Assembly (NCBI RefSeq): GCF_033807715.1
Contig: NC_084591.1
Span: 30,616,090 to 30,680,089 of the forward strand
Origin: Cololabis saira
Taxonomy: Eukaryota > Chordata > Actinopteri > Beloniformes > Belonidae
Reading direction: 5' to 3'
DNA: 64,000 nt
Shown: one piece after another, positions 24,372-35,994 of the stretch
How positions within the stretch are numbered: the first letter of the stretch is position 1
Layout: each line of letters opens with the position of its first letter
Program-made: the position numbers and the translations under genes
The notes under the pieces: model-generated
Database searches by the model: none
Told to the model about the DNA's origin: nothing
What the model saw: the letters and a program-made list of their open reading frames with translations, nothing else

Positions 24372-25230
24372 AGGGGCCTCATGTACAAAGAGTGCGGCGC
24401 ACAAAAAAACGTGCGTATACGCCACTTCCCACGCTCACGGTTCTTTATTTTTATTTTATTTTTTAATTTTTTTATTTAACCAGGTAAGTCAATTGAGAAC
24501 AGTTTCTCATTTACAATAAAGACCTGGGCAAGAGGCAGCACAAAGAGTCAAACACATACAATCATAGTGAAACAAACAATCAAACACGATGTATAAGAAA
24601 CACATAAAAAATATGAATAAAAAGTGTTAGAGCTGAAGAGTTACAAACATGGGCAGTGATCACAGATGAATGTTGGGAGTGTATTTTTGAAGAAAGAGAA
24701 TGGGATGAATGTGTGAAGTTTAAGTGTTTGTTGCAGATGATTCCAATCACTAGCAGCAGTGAACTAAAATGAATTATGGCCAAGGGAGGTGCTTTTGGAA
24801 TGAACACGTTAATGTAACTGCTTGAACATCTGATTACTGATGTTGATATTAAGTAGTGAGCCAAGATATGAAGTGGTGCTTCCAGTGATGGTTTTGTAGA
24901 TGAAGTGATACCAGTGGATCAGTCTACGGGAGTGAAGTGAAGACCAGTTGACAAGTGAGTAGAGGTTACAGTGTTGGGTATTAAAAGGAGCACCTGTAAC
25001 AAAGCGGATGGCGGTGTGGCTCACGGCCAATGTTTTTTTTAATTAGTTTTACTTGTTTTTGCAAGTTCCTTGTTAGGATGAGCAGTTTTTAATGGATATG
25101 TATCCTCATTATCATATTCAAATAGATGTACTCGAGGGAGGAGACAGGGCGAAGAAAGGTGCGTGGATTCGGGCGTAGGCATAGTTTTGAAGATCTGAAT
25201 TTTTGGGGGGGTACGCAAGAATTCTACACA
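24372..25230. mobile_element. possible DNA transposon remnant split by an L2 fragment
   Basis: GGGGCCTCATGTACAAAGAGTGCGGCGCAC and ACGTGCGTATACGCCACTTCCCACGCTCA at 24372-24440, and GCGTGGATTCGGGCGTAGGC with GGGGTACGCAAGAATTC near 25160-25220, resemble the two sides of a dispersed teleost DNA element. I recall such sequences, but I could not define inverted ends or a target duplication here. The L2 3' piece (24477-25033) would then be an insertion in it. Confidence 0.3.
24477..25033 (-). pseudogene. L2-like LINE 3' end, RT C-terminus, minus strand
   Basis: On the minus strand the frame from 25030 reads HTAIRFVTGAPFNTQHCNLY, LVNWSSLHSRRLIHWYHFIYKT and SYLGSLLNINISNQ. This is the thumb/C-terminal segment of an L2-type reverse transcriptase. 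After a frame shift near 24800 the text DWNHLQQTLKLHTFIPFSS continues the usual C-terminus. The 3' UTR then ends with CCAGGTCTTTATTGTAAATGAGAAAC and GACTTACCTGGTTAAATAAAAAA, the characteristic L2 tail. It is 5'-truncated, as LINE copies commonly are, and opposite in strand to the larger L2 copy upstream. Confidence 0.75.
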
Positions 25231-25466
25231 CGGATTCATGTTGAAATCCACCCACTCTTTGACATGACGCCCCAGGTCTTTGTGAGGATGAAGATGATCT
25301 TCTGTTAAATGTGCCTTCCACAGTTGTCGCCTGTTTCACTTTAGTTCATATAGATAAAAATGTGCTTACAGGGAGGAGGAGGTGAAATGTATCAACCACA
25401 ATGTATTAAATGTATCAACCACTATAGAATATTAAAATGAAAAAAAAAAAAATCACTTACCCAGTC

Positions 25467-26810
25467 TTAGCAGAACAGTCTGGTTCGGGATGGGAACCTG
25501 GCTTTTTTTTTCACCTCTTCCCCCGCGGCAAGGTCATCAGCAGCATATCGGCCTTCTCTGACCCACAGCTCTGCATATTTCTCTGCAGGGAAAAAGTCCA
25601 CCTCTGGGCCATTCAAGGAGATGGAGAGAAGGTTGTTGAGTGTCTCTATCATCATTCTATTCCTGTCGTCTGTTAAAACTGTTCATTGCGCAGAATCCCC
25701 TCTCACACTCTGCTGTGGGAACTGGGAGGGTGGAAACTGCCGCCATCAATTTTTGACGGTGTTCGAGTATGTTGCCTTGGTGCTTGCATTAAAGTCCTTT
25801 AGTAGAAGTTTGAGGTAGTGGAATTGATGTGAAGGGCTCCATGCAGATAAAGCACTTTGGTGTTGCCAAATAGGGGCGCAGCCAGGTGGATGGATTTAAC
25901 ACCGCAGCAGATTGTTTACATTGTCCAGTCTCTGCATGAGGTTTTCAGTAAGTGCGAGGAAGAAGTTTGAGCTGAACTCTTCAGACTTCTTGAGTTGGGT
26001 TTCACTGGCCTTGGACAGTTTCACTCCCTTAATAGGTACTGGACTTGGCATTTTTCTCTTTTAAAAAACATGTGTTCACTCCACCTTTTGAGCACCATGT
26101 CAACTTCTGCTTTTGCCATAATTGCCGTAGCATCCCTTCTCTATATAAATGGAGACAAGGCCCTAAGGGCTTCTAGTGCACGCCATCTCCAACACAAACA
26201 ACCATTGAGTCATTATGTGTGTTGTCTTCAGACAGGTTCCAAAACAGTTGAACTAGAACCGGGTAGCTCTCCCACAAAGCTGTCACTGACGTGCATGAGG
26301 ATGACAGCCAGCCACTAATCTGGCTGTCAAAAGTTGAAAACTTTCTCTACTCTTTTTGCTTGGATACCAACTCTGTAGCCACTGATTATACTTCCCGTAT
26401 GTATTTGAGAGACTGAGAAAAAAATGCATACAACGAATATGAGCATCTGGAAGTGAAGAGAGATTTTCTTTTTTTTTAACCATGTCATGGACCGCAAGTT
26501 CCAGCTTGTGATTCATGCAATTTATCACCACCAGGTCAGTGTTGATTCTCTCTATCATCAATGTAGCAACCACTTTGTATCTTTCCATCACGACAGACGC
26601 CCCATCCGTAGCGAATACGAGCAGCCAAGTTCGCAGAATATCCTCATACATTCTGTGCACATTGAGACAATGTAACAGTGTGTTGCAGATTACTTCCCGC
26701 CCTGATTTTGAAATGGAAAGCAGATGAGGCTTTGTTGGATGTTGTTGTGCTCTTATCAGTTAAGATGCTGAACATATCCTGGGACTTGACAACATATTCC
26801 ACTTCTCTCC
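25467..26810 (-). pseudogene. hAT transposase remnant (ZNF862-like clade), minus strand
   Basis: Minus-strand frames give, in order, QDMFSILTDKSTTTSNKASS (first catalytic region, altered), VFATDGASVVMERYKVVATL (second D), VVINCMNHKLELAVHDMV (C-x2-H motif) and finally SLNGPEVDFFPAEKYAELW, a typical C-terminal block of these transposases. Many stops and frame changes lie between them, especially 25660-26290. The order and spacing fit one transposase of roughly 450 remaining codons. The 5' end abuts the TTAA-type element at 26823, which may have inserted into it. No inverted ends were found. Confidence 0.65.
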
Positions 26811-26822
26811 TATGAACATTAA

Positions 26823-27633
26823 AGGTATTGTGACATCATTTTTAACATGCTTTTAACACTATTAAAAGTCTTGGCCAACATCCCTCAAATGTGTCTAAAA
26901 GACTGTAACAAGAAAAACTCTAGTACTCCATTCCTGGCTTTTTATTACAGTGTTTTTTTGCGCCGTGAAAAACGCTTCCATTTCCCCCTTTCCTGTCAAT
27001 CATTGCCCCGCTCCTCCTCCAAACCTCCTCCTCCTCCAGCCATACGCTCACAGCGGCGTCGGAGAGTTAAGCCGGGAGCGACAGGCGAAGCATGCACGGA
27101 AAAGCAGCAGGGCGAACCACAGCAAACAATCATAAAAATAAAGGCATGCAAGCAGCAGTGTCCCCTTATCTTAAGTCCAGTCAGTGGCCGCGGGTCTTCT
27201 TAGCAGTTTTCCTCCGGTGATTAGAACAAAAGAGGCTCTAAACAGCTCCGTGTTAAGCCTGATTTATGGTTCCGCGTTAAATCGACGCAGAGCCTACGCC
27301 GTAGGGTTCAGCGTACGGTGCGCGTCGCCGCGTAACCCTACGCCGTAGGCTCTGCGTCGGTGTAACGCGGAACCATAAATCAGCCTTTATGGTGCACTGG
27401 AGAGGAGAGGAGGCAGGGAGCTGGGTGGAGGGGGCGGTGATTTAGCGGGTCTATACGTAACGACCCGCCACCAAACCACATGCGCCGTTTTTGCATAGTT
27501 ATGCGGAAAATCCCAGAAAGCACACAATACACTGAATGTTAAAAGTTTGTTGTTTTTTGGGTGTAATTGATGTCAAGACACCCAACAAAACACAAAAAAT
27601 CAAGAAAAATGTGTTTTTCATGTCACAATACCT
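26823..27633. mobile_element. TTAA-type element (Kolobok/T2-like), 811 bp
   Basis: The ends AGGTATTGTGACATCA and TGTCACAATACCT are inverted and flanked by TTAA on both sides (26819-26822 and 27634-27637). With the flank, each edge reads TTAAAGGT, close to the TTAAAGGRR edge of the Xenopus T2/Kolobok group. The interior has a GC- and CTCC-rich part (26990-27200), no transposase, and a complete foldback MITE (27256-27386). Confidence 0.78.
27256..27386. mobile_element. foldback MITE copy C, complete, 131 bp
   Basis: Ends AGCCTGATTTATGGTTCCGCGTTA and TAACGCGGAACCATAAATCAGCCT are near-perfect inversions. TTA flanks both sides (27253-27255 and 27387-27389), the PIF/Harbinger-type 3-bp duplication. 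The arms continue inward (ATCGACGCAGAGCCTACGCCGTAGGG against CCCTACGCCGTAGGCTCTGCGTCG), so nearly the whole element is one hairpin with a loop near 27315. Confidence 0.88.
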
Positions 27634-27639
27634 TTAACA

Positions 27640-29325
27640 TGTTTTCGGCAGGATTTGTCTGAGTGCAGAATCAATTACATAAAAATTACGTATACATAAT
27701 ATACGTACAAGTACAGTATCTTTAACTGCTTGTACATATTTAAATATACTACTATAAAGTCGTGTAGATGCAGTCAACTAGTACAAATACTTAATTGTGG
27801 GAAGAATAAAAGAAATATGCAGTTCTCAATAAGACCAATGTGTAGATATGTATAATACATAATTGTCCATTTATAATTTCTTTAGATATTATATATTGTG
27901 TACTATATCATAATTCATGTTTAGCACACAAGTGTACGTTAGTATAGTAGTGCCTTTCTAAATTAGAAAACTACTTTTAATTTCTTCAGCAAGAGATTTG
28001 CTACTTGATATATTCTTATAGGGTACCATAGTGACATAGTAAACAATGCGTCCAGTGCCTGCATTACCCAGGAAAAAACAACAATAATCTATATATAGCC
28101 ATATACATATATAGCCAAGTTATGCAACATGTTTGTTTTCTGTAAATATAACTGCCTAAATTTTCCCTGGAAGTACCATTAATTGTAGTAAGTGATTACT
28201 ACAATTTCTACAATTTCTTAGACCATTCATGCCACCCACATACAGTAAGTTGATTATACCGTCATTTCTCAAACACCCAAACAGTTGTTGTCAATTGTTG
28301 ACAGAAAGTCGTGGCGCAAAACTGACAGTGAATCATTATTGTGATAGGAAACATGACCACACAAAATCTACTCAATTAAATGCACAACAGATGAATGAAA
28401 AAGCCAATTTCACTTTGTAGTGAAACAATTTTTTTCTGTGGGTAAAAATGCTGCTTGATGGTCATTTGAAAAAAAAAGAATATGAGCAAATTAACTTCAT
28501 TGGCCTCTCTCACACTGACCGAAACACCACATTCATGCTACATTAAACCCCAAATCAATTGAAATAAGAGATGGTATTTGGGACAAGTAACCTGCAAAGT
28601 AAAACTGCTACAGAGGATTTTCAAGGGCTTTTAAGCCACACTGATAATGTCCAAAATGCAACTTTGTCCCGCAAAACTTCAACACCAGACCACAAGTTTC
28701 TGCAATCATCAGAAAACATACAAATATGAGAAACAAAGTGTTGTTTTTCTATCTCTGTTTTCTTGTGTTCTGCTTCTTGTTTTCAAGCTACAGTTATTGG
28801 AGGAAACTGTTGAGTACGCACAGTTGAGCTGTAATGTGGTTCAATGTCTGGGCCACTGTGGTATAGTACCCTCTGGTAGAAAACCTCTCAGACTTTTGGC
28901 AAGTCATTGCTCCAATTATCAACAGCAGGAGTGCCCTTTCATTCCTTTTTCATCTTTCTTCTTTTCCTCTTACAGCAGCCTATCGTCTGCTTTGCCTTTG
29001 CTCTTATTTTTGCCTCTGGTTCATTCACCTCTATTCACCTATACTCTTTTTCTCTAATCTTCTGTCTCACACAGTTTTACTTTTTCCTCTACTTTTTTCA
29101 CTCTTCTGTTATACACCACCGACCACCCACCTGGACCAAGCCAAGATTTGGTGTGGAGGAGGAGCTGTCCCTCCACATGAAAACCATTTTACATTCTGGA
29201 GATGGTCATAGCAGAAAGGAACAAACCATTCAAATCAAATCTACCAGAGTTTACCGCTTAAACACCACAATCCTCAGGACAAGCCTACTGTCACATTTAA
29301 ACTTTTTTCCTTTATTTCAAACACA
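27640..29325. other. no gene recognised
   Basis: AT-rich, low-complexity in places. A plus-strand frame at 28907-29359 (150 codons) and an overlapping one at 28647-29057 are pyrimidine-rich artefacts (F/S/L-rich) without recognisable domains. Confidence 0.5.
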
Positions 29326-29326
29326 A

Positions 29327-29545
29327 TACCCTATTTTCTGCCCTATAAGGCGCACTTAAAAATTGTCAGTGTGCCCTATAATCTGGTGCGCTTTATGTAT
29401 GAATTCTTGTTGTGCTTACTGACCTCGAACCAATTTTATGTGGTACACTGCACTCAAAAATCTGTCAATATGTTTCAGTGCGACTTTTGTAGCGATGAAG
29501 CCGCTCCGCTTGATTCATGGTGGGCCCATTCAGCTGAAACAGGGA
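29327..29545 (+). repeat. dispersed DNA-transposon fragment (CTATAAGGCGCAC type)
   Basis: CCTATTTTCTGCCCTATAAGGCGCACTTAAAAATTG, followed by GTGCCCTATAATCTGGTGCGCTTTATGTATGAATTC and GTGCTTACTGACCTCGAACCAATTTTATGTGGTACAC, is a sequence I recall as one arm of a repeat common in fish, often linked to pogo/Tigger elements. The opposite arm is not present, so the superfamily is uncertain. Confidence 0.45.
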
Positions 29546-30115
29546 CAATGTATAATCTGCCCTTGGTTGGATATGGGTTTCAACGTCAGACAACTAATTA
29601 TGTAGTGCTGGCAAACAACCATCATCGAACATCTAGTCCATGTTACCTTATTATGATTAAACATCAAGCCAACGTTTGGTTTTTAGCATGAACCCAATTT
29701 TCAAATCTATATCATAATCCAATTATAATCAAATGTTGGAATACAACGTTGTTCCAACACACTAACTTCATGTCTCTGCTATCACTAGCAACGATGAACC
29801 AATCTGAGACAGTATGTGATACAAGGTTTAGCTCTGCCACTTTTTATTTGAAGATTCAAGATAAATGATTTAAACTTGTAAGTGGTGGAAACTTCATTGC
29901 AAGCTGCAGGTTGTGCGAAAAGAGTGGATTTGCTCTCAAATGACCTAGTTCACTGTATGTACTGTTGATATCAAAAAATGGTGGTAGTTTCAGCAAATAT
30001 ATCAAAACTGTACTACTCACCAACTTCAGTTTTGAGGTAATCTGATCATTTGCTTTTAGCAGTCTCCCAAGCAAGACACAAAACAAGGGTGAATCAAGCT
30101 TTTAAGGTTGAAGCA
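29546..30115. other. no gene recognised
   Basis: AT-rich sequence. A 76-codon minus-strand frame (29856-30086) has no recognised similarity. Confidence 0.45.
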
Positions 30116-30119
30116 CCTA

Positions 30120-30390
30120 AATAAGAAAAGGCTTCAGTGCACATAAGGTCTCCCACATTAAGACGTTTTAAATCTCTTTTGAAGACGCACTTATTGTCCT
30201 TGGCTTTTGGCACAGATTTACTGTCTTATCCCAACAGTTTCACTAGTATTATCATTTTAGCATTTACATTTAAGGGTGCCTTAAATTTAATCATTCAATC
30301 AATTTAATTTAATCATATTCTATTATGTGTTGTGCTTTTTTTGTTTTGTGACACACTTCGGTGTAAAATGTGGCATTATACATCACGGTG
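30120..30390 (+). mobile_element. LINE 3' end fragment, Rex1-like
   Basis: Around 30150 the frame HIKTF-like CHIKTF... is replaced here by the readable string RRFKSLLKTHLLSLAFGTD, the last helix found at the C-terminus of Rex1/L2-type reverse transcriptases. It is followed by an AT-rich 3' UTR with GACACACTTCGGTGTAAAATG, resembling the 'GCACTTTGG' tail motif. Short and decayed. Confidence 0.5.
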
Positions 30391-30859
30391 ACTTCTTTAA
30401 AGTTCATCTATGAGTTTTTATGATTTCTTTAAGGTGTCACTTCAAATTGTTGCTTGAAATGCATTGCTTGTTTTGAATTAATCTTTAATTTTACAACATA
30501 AACTTAATAATAATACTAGTAAGGTATATTAAAGCTAACTCAATTATTGAATTCAGGTCTGTGTGCCTTAGGCAGAGTTTGAGAATACTTGACAAGTTAT
30601 GAGAAAATAAGAATGACCCAAGGTTTCTTTTCAGCACTGTTGATGAGCTGAGTAAGAGCTTTAATGCTGTTGAGCCATGTATGCTTTTAATGCTCAGCCA
30701 TAATGACAGTATTAGCTTTTTCACAAATAAAATTGTTTTCATTAGAGAGAAAATCCACTACTCTCACTCCTGCCTCTGAGGGGTGCAGAAAAACTATTCC
30801 ATGCATGTTGTTACTTTAATATTGAACTACTACAGTACCTTGTTAATAGGATGTCCTTA

Positions 30860-31140
30860 AATGACTGAACAGCCTCCAGCTGATCCAAAATGTTGCACCG
30901 GGAGTTCTGATGAGGATTAGTAGGAGGATCATATTTTCTTCAATCTTGGTTTCCCTTAATTGGCTTCCTGTTAAATTTAGAATAGATTGTAAAATTTTTC
31001 TTCTCACATATAATCCCTTAAGGGCCTGGCACCTTCTTATCGCAAGGAACTTAAGGTTCCATATCACTCCAAGAAAACTCTTCGCTCTCAAACGGCAGGC
31101 TTACCTGGTTATGAGTTTGGATTAATTCAATTATGCATTT
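30860..31140 (+). pseudogene. Rex1-like LINE reverse transcriptase, C-terminal fragment
   Basis: The translation reads LQLIQNVAPGVLMRISRR, then SLNWLPVKFRIDCKIFLLTY and HITPRKLFALKRQAYLV. These match the thumb-to-C-terminus portion of Rex1/L2-type LINE polymerases (pattern LQxIQNAAARVL, LHWLPVxxRIDFKILLLTYKAL). Catalytic motifs are absent because the copy is 5'-truncated. It ends beside the short array CCCTAACCCTAA. Confidence 0.7.
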
Positions 31141-31144
31141 TGAC

Positions 31145-33020
31145 CCTAACCCTAACACAAAAGGCTGATAGTCCACAAGAACAGAGATATTTGTTATTGT
31201 TCTTGAGGTAGCAAAAAAAGTTCATTTTTGCCAGGACATTTCATACTTGATGAGAAACTCGAGTGCTGAACTCCTGGAAGTCCTCACAGGCCCCTCCCAC
31301 TGCAACACCTTTGTGCATCTACAGGGTTTCCAGATAAGAAAAATAAGCAACGGTCGTAAGAATAATGAAAACACTAGGGCAAAGTAATCATGTGGCTATA
31401 TATGATTTAAAAGATTATGGATCAGTATAAATCAGTGGAATTTCAAACACTGCAAGAGTCAAGATGTGTCAGGGTGCCAGATCTGGGTGGGGCTGGCAAG
31501 AGTGAGCCAGAATAATAATTTCTCACCGACTTTGACATGTCACATATGTAACTCAGAGACAACAGTATTAAAGCCACACTGTGTTTAAAAGTCTGGATAT
31601 GTGGTGTGCATAGGGTATTTACAGCGGATAAAGTGCAGCATTAGAGATTTCAATGCTTCTATACGTAATGAACTGAACAGCGATTCCGTTTTCTGCTCCT
31701 AAACTTTGGTTACATTTCGAGTGCTGTCACGTCGGGTTGAGCAGCATGTAAAAATTCTACACAGGGAAAATGAGAGGCAACAAATATGTTCAGGCCTGAA
31801 ACAAGCCACAACTCGTTCAAAAAAAACCCCAAAGGAAACCTGCAACATGCCACCACTGATATTTTAAAATAACTTCACAAAAAACAAGCCCAAAGTTGCT
31901 TATAAGTAGAATTAACAACCCTGCATGAATACCACAACAGAAACAATAAAACAATGACAGAGATGACAGATTATGAGTTGATGAAGGAGTAGGAGGAGGA
32001 GGATGTTTTAAGTGGGGGAAGAGATGAAGAAAAGAGTTGCAGGAAAAAACATCTGCGTCAATGAAAAAGCAGGGATGATGCTGTTGCATTTCAGCATTGA
32101 TCAAACCCACTGCACATTTCTAACCAATCATACAGGAGTTCAAACACACCGCACAAGAAGAAAGTTCTGCGAGGATGATGAGTTGAAATAAAGCTGTGAG
32201 AAGTCCCAAACCAGGACTGCAAGAATAAAATGACGTAATGTTATTCGTACAGAGACAGTGCAAAGATCATGTACTGTGGATGCACCAAATACATTTTCTG
32301 TCTATGTAAGTAAGCCAAATTTACATATTATTTCCACTGTGCACAATGAATTGTTGAACCAATCCTCTTCTTTTCATGGAACAAAGACAACAGAAAAAGA
32401 GGGCACCTTCTTGGGAACAGTGAGCCTAATGCATCCTACATGTGCACATACACATACAGACTCGCACACCAGAGTGCCAGTTGGCCTGAACAACTAAGGA
32501 ACAGCCCCTGATACAGACTGGGCTTGTCAGTCTTAGCATGCATGCCCAAGAGAAAAGCTTTTCACAAATTAGCTATTCGTAGATTACTTTAATAAAATAA
32601 TTGTGCTCTTCTCAGCCATCTGTTGTGCTCTTGCTTAGCATGTACATCTAACAAAAAAAGCCCAGCTAATAATGGGACTTAAAAATCATTTAAATTTCTT
32701 ACAGCACTGAAAGTATTAGGTGTATCGCAAAAATCTATAAAGAAAAATGAGAACTGAATCTTTATTTTGAGGAAATGTAATACATTATACCTTGGCCGGT
32801 CGAGGCATCATGAGTGCTAGAGGTTTTTTCCAAAGTTTCTCTCCATTGTCTCATCATGCTTGCTTAGGATGGAAGATTGAATCAAATTCAAGATCTGCTT
32901 CAAATAATAAAAAGGTATTTCTGCTGGATTTCTTAACTAAGCTTTTTTTTAAGAATTTGAATTATATGAATATAATTAGAATGGATTGAACAAATTGGAA
33001 TAAATTGAATAATTGATAAC
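31145..33020. other. no gene recognised
   Basis: AT-rich sequence. No transposon ends, no open frame longer than about 100 codons, and no recognisable protein. Confidence 0.5.
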
Positions 33021-33024
33021 TTAT

Positions 33025-33225
33025 AGAGGATTGTTCTTTCTGTGTGGAGTTTCAGTGTTTTCTATGAGCCTGTGTGGTGTTCCAGTCTCCTCCCACCGTC
33101 AAAACATATGCATATTTGGCTAATTGGGAATTCTAAATTGACCCCATGGAGTGAGATGGCTGTAACTCGCCTCTCACCTCGTGACAGCCTCCCCCATGGT
33201 TTTGGTTTGGTACATGCACCACTGG
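33025..33225 (+). mobile_element. DANA/V-SINE-like fragment, decayed
   Basis: TTTCTGTGTGGAGTTTCAGTGTTTTCT, CCAGTCTCCTCCCACCGTCAAAACATATGCATATTTGGCTAATTGGGAATTCTAAATTGACCCC, and then CTCGCCTCTCACC keep the block order of the SINE body. The head and the terminal GGAT tail are missing. Confidence 0.55.
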
Positions 33226-33229
33226 GCCA

Positions 33230-33900
33230 TTTGCAAATTCACATATTTATTGTTATGAAGTCATTACATACTGAATTATGTATGTTATTAATGTTATAAG
33301 AAATGCTTTTAGTTACAACTTAATAGATAAGCCTCTGCTGGTCACCTTTGATCTCTGCTCCATCAGACAGAACAACAATAATTGTCATTCATCAGCTTTT
33401 AGGACTGACAATAGCTTTGCATTCATTTGTTTGTTAAAAAAAATAAACTCTAATTCATTCAGGTTGACTATTTATGAAAAAAAGAGAAATATCTTGAGTT
33501 TATAACTGTGAATTACAGGCTATCTGACATTTTACAAATGTCAGGAGGGATGTCCTCTCTTGGGCCAGTGCCAATCTTTATTTTTTTTTTTAATTTGTTG
33601 GTTTTTATTTAAAGTTATTTCATGCATGTATGCTGCTGAAAATATTTGAGCTTAGCCCAAAAGTAATTTTAATAAAGACATTTTCGGACAATCCGACAAA
33701 ATAAGGGGATCATCTACATGCTGCCACGATCTCCTGAATTTGGACAGTGGAGAAATAAAGGAAAGGGTACAATTACATAACAATATTAAAAAAAGAAATA
33801 TAGAAAAAATTGAAACTCCATTTATTATTAACAATGTTTTTCACAAAATATTGAGTACTGACTTGGCTGTCTGAGTGTAGCTACGAGGTCCAAAGAGGTC
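33230..33900. other. no gene recognised
   Basis: AT-rich sequence with poly-T runs at 33575-33590. Nothing supportable. Confidence 0.45.
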
Positions 33901-33904
33901 TCAC

Positions 33905-34160
33905 TCAGTGTGGTTACATGCACATCTAAATCAAGCTATTGGCAACAATCTATCTAAGGATTAAACTGGAGTTTCCCAGTAATCCAAGTATACAGTACAT
34001 GCGCGAGAAGACGGGCGGTTATTGAGTGAGGTGTGTTCAAATCCGAGACACTAGGTGGCGCCACACGCACTTTCCCGTTGGCATTCTTCCGGTACAATTA
34101 ATAAACAAGAGCGAAGGAGGACAACAACATGCGAAAAGATGCTACTAAGACACTAATGAT
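33905..34160. repeat. possible dispersed repeat
   Basis: GGTTACATGCACATCTAAATCAAGCTATTG, then GGATTAAACTGGAGT and GTACATGCGCGAGAAGACGGGCGGTTATTGAG, resembles a fish repeat with TTACATGCAC edges that I recall only loosely. No inverted ends were confirmed. Confidence 0.3.
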
Positions 34161-34164
34161 GCAG

Positions 34165-35990
34165 CAGCTCCATAAATTTCATACTTACTAAGCCTGATTA
34201 TGTTCCAGGTAAGATGCATGCAAAGTCTCACTCTTTTTCGCCTGTTACTCTGTTGTTGTGATGCTGTGATTGTTATTATTCCCGCTCGAAGGGAGAGTCC
34301 CGGGGCAGTCAGTCGCTCCGTTCAGTGTGGGTTGCAGGGAAAAAAGTTCAGTTTCTGAAAAAAACAACCATTATTTAATTCTTCTTTTAATATATACTGT
34401 TGAAACAATTTGTCATTCTCCAGCATTCTACACGCTGTGCTGTCATCAAACAGAACACACTTTGTCCTCTGGCCCAAAGAAAACTTTTCTCAAGTTGGTT
34501 GTTGTTGTTAAACAAACAGAGTTCTTAGTTATAGTTCTAGCTGAGTGCATGCTGAGAGCAGTGAGAGATAAAATAATGAACTCCTTGCAGCTGTAGACGT
34601 AAAAGACATGATTCATCATTTTGGTGATTCTGCTATATTTCTCTTTGCTTCTCCACTGGGGGGAATTGGTCTTCCCCTGTTATAATTTGAATCAAGGCTT
34701 CCTCTGTCTAGAAACCAGCCAGCAAAGGTGCTCAGGGATGTTTGAGTCAATATGTCTTCACCATACTTTTAATGCAGAAGAACAGGCTGACTGACAAATC
34801 ATTTCAGCAGGACTCGGTTCCCAGATTCCTATCCCGACTCACCGACGAGACTCTTGTGAAGGTAGGTGACATAAGGCAGCAGCTTCAACCTTTATTCAAC
34901 AGAGGAAGTGTTCAAAGACTGTGAGAAACTTGCACCTGTGTCAGTCAGTAGTGAACATTAAATATTCAATTTTACAGTAGTTACAGGTCGCTTAAGTGTT
35001 TTCAAATACACAAAGTCTGATGTTGACTTGTATTATCGTAGATGTTGGCTTAGAATAAAACTTAACAGATTCTTGTACCAAAGCAGCGTTTGCTGAAAGT
35101 CTGTGAATTTCAGTGGTTTTGCCTTATCTCTGCTTTAGAAACAGGACAAATTGCTGACTCACGGGTCTCCTTTTAAAGTCCTTTTTATGAACTTTTTCCA
35201 TTTCCTTCATTTTACAGTCATGCATGGGCACCTCTATATACCTCTTGCTAAAACAGAATTCTGGCCAAATCAATATGGTAAGTCACAACTCTCAGACAAC
35301 TTGTGTAAACCTGTCTGTGCATTCACTTATGTGGAAAGAGCAGAGACCTAACAAAGATCTAGCATCCTAGATAAAGCAGCCCAGTCAAACTATGTTAACT
35401 GGGACAAAGAATCCTGGTCAACAGATGCTCAAAAGGTCTTGTCCTGTTAGTTTACCCTGGAGTTGTATTGCACTCAGTGAGAACTGACACAAGTAATGTC
35501 CAGAAACTGTACTTAGATAGGGATGGTGATATAGAATTTGGGTAGGATTAGTTAAAATAAGTACTAAGTGAAGGGATCTGAATACTAATACTTTTTTGAA
35601 AATGTAGACCTTACAGTTTGCCATTTATTCTCTGATCTCATCAATACCCAAAGATAATACCCACCTAGTAAGATAACTGGAGACAGGTGAACAATTTAAC
35701 TTGTCTTGATCCTTAGACCTGCCTGCAGGTGCAGGTTTTATAAGCAATAGCAAAGCTTGGCAGTTGTGCATAGGTTGACAAGGTTGAGATGGGCACTGTT
35801 ATAAATAGACCAATAAACCAGAGTTTGTAATTGGAATGAAGCACGGGTGGACGTGGGTGCAAACGTTGCTGTCATGCCCAAACTAGCTCCAGAGTCACGT
35901 CATTCATGCAGAACATTGTAGCTGCAGTTGGCACATGCAGCCCCCAGCTGGTACATGTAAGTAGTAGATGCAAAATGATGGCCATATCCA
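34165..35990. other. no gene recognised
   Basis: No recognisable coding sequence or element. A 108-codon plus-strand frame (34270-34596) has no identifiable domain and is best regarded as chance. Confidence 0.45.
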
Positions 35991-35994
35991 GGCA

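Noticed and set aside
28647..29359. Overlapping 136- and 150-codon plus-strand frames
   Set aside because: Pyrimidine-rich, no domain, no splice context, overlapping in two frames; chance openness is more likely.
31141..31160. CCCTAACCCTAA, telomere-like
   Set aside because: Only two units, next to a LINE 3' end; too short to call an interstitial telomere.
34270..34596. 108-codon plus-strand frame
   Set aside because: No recognisable domain or gene structure.
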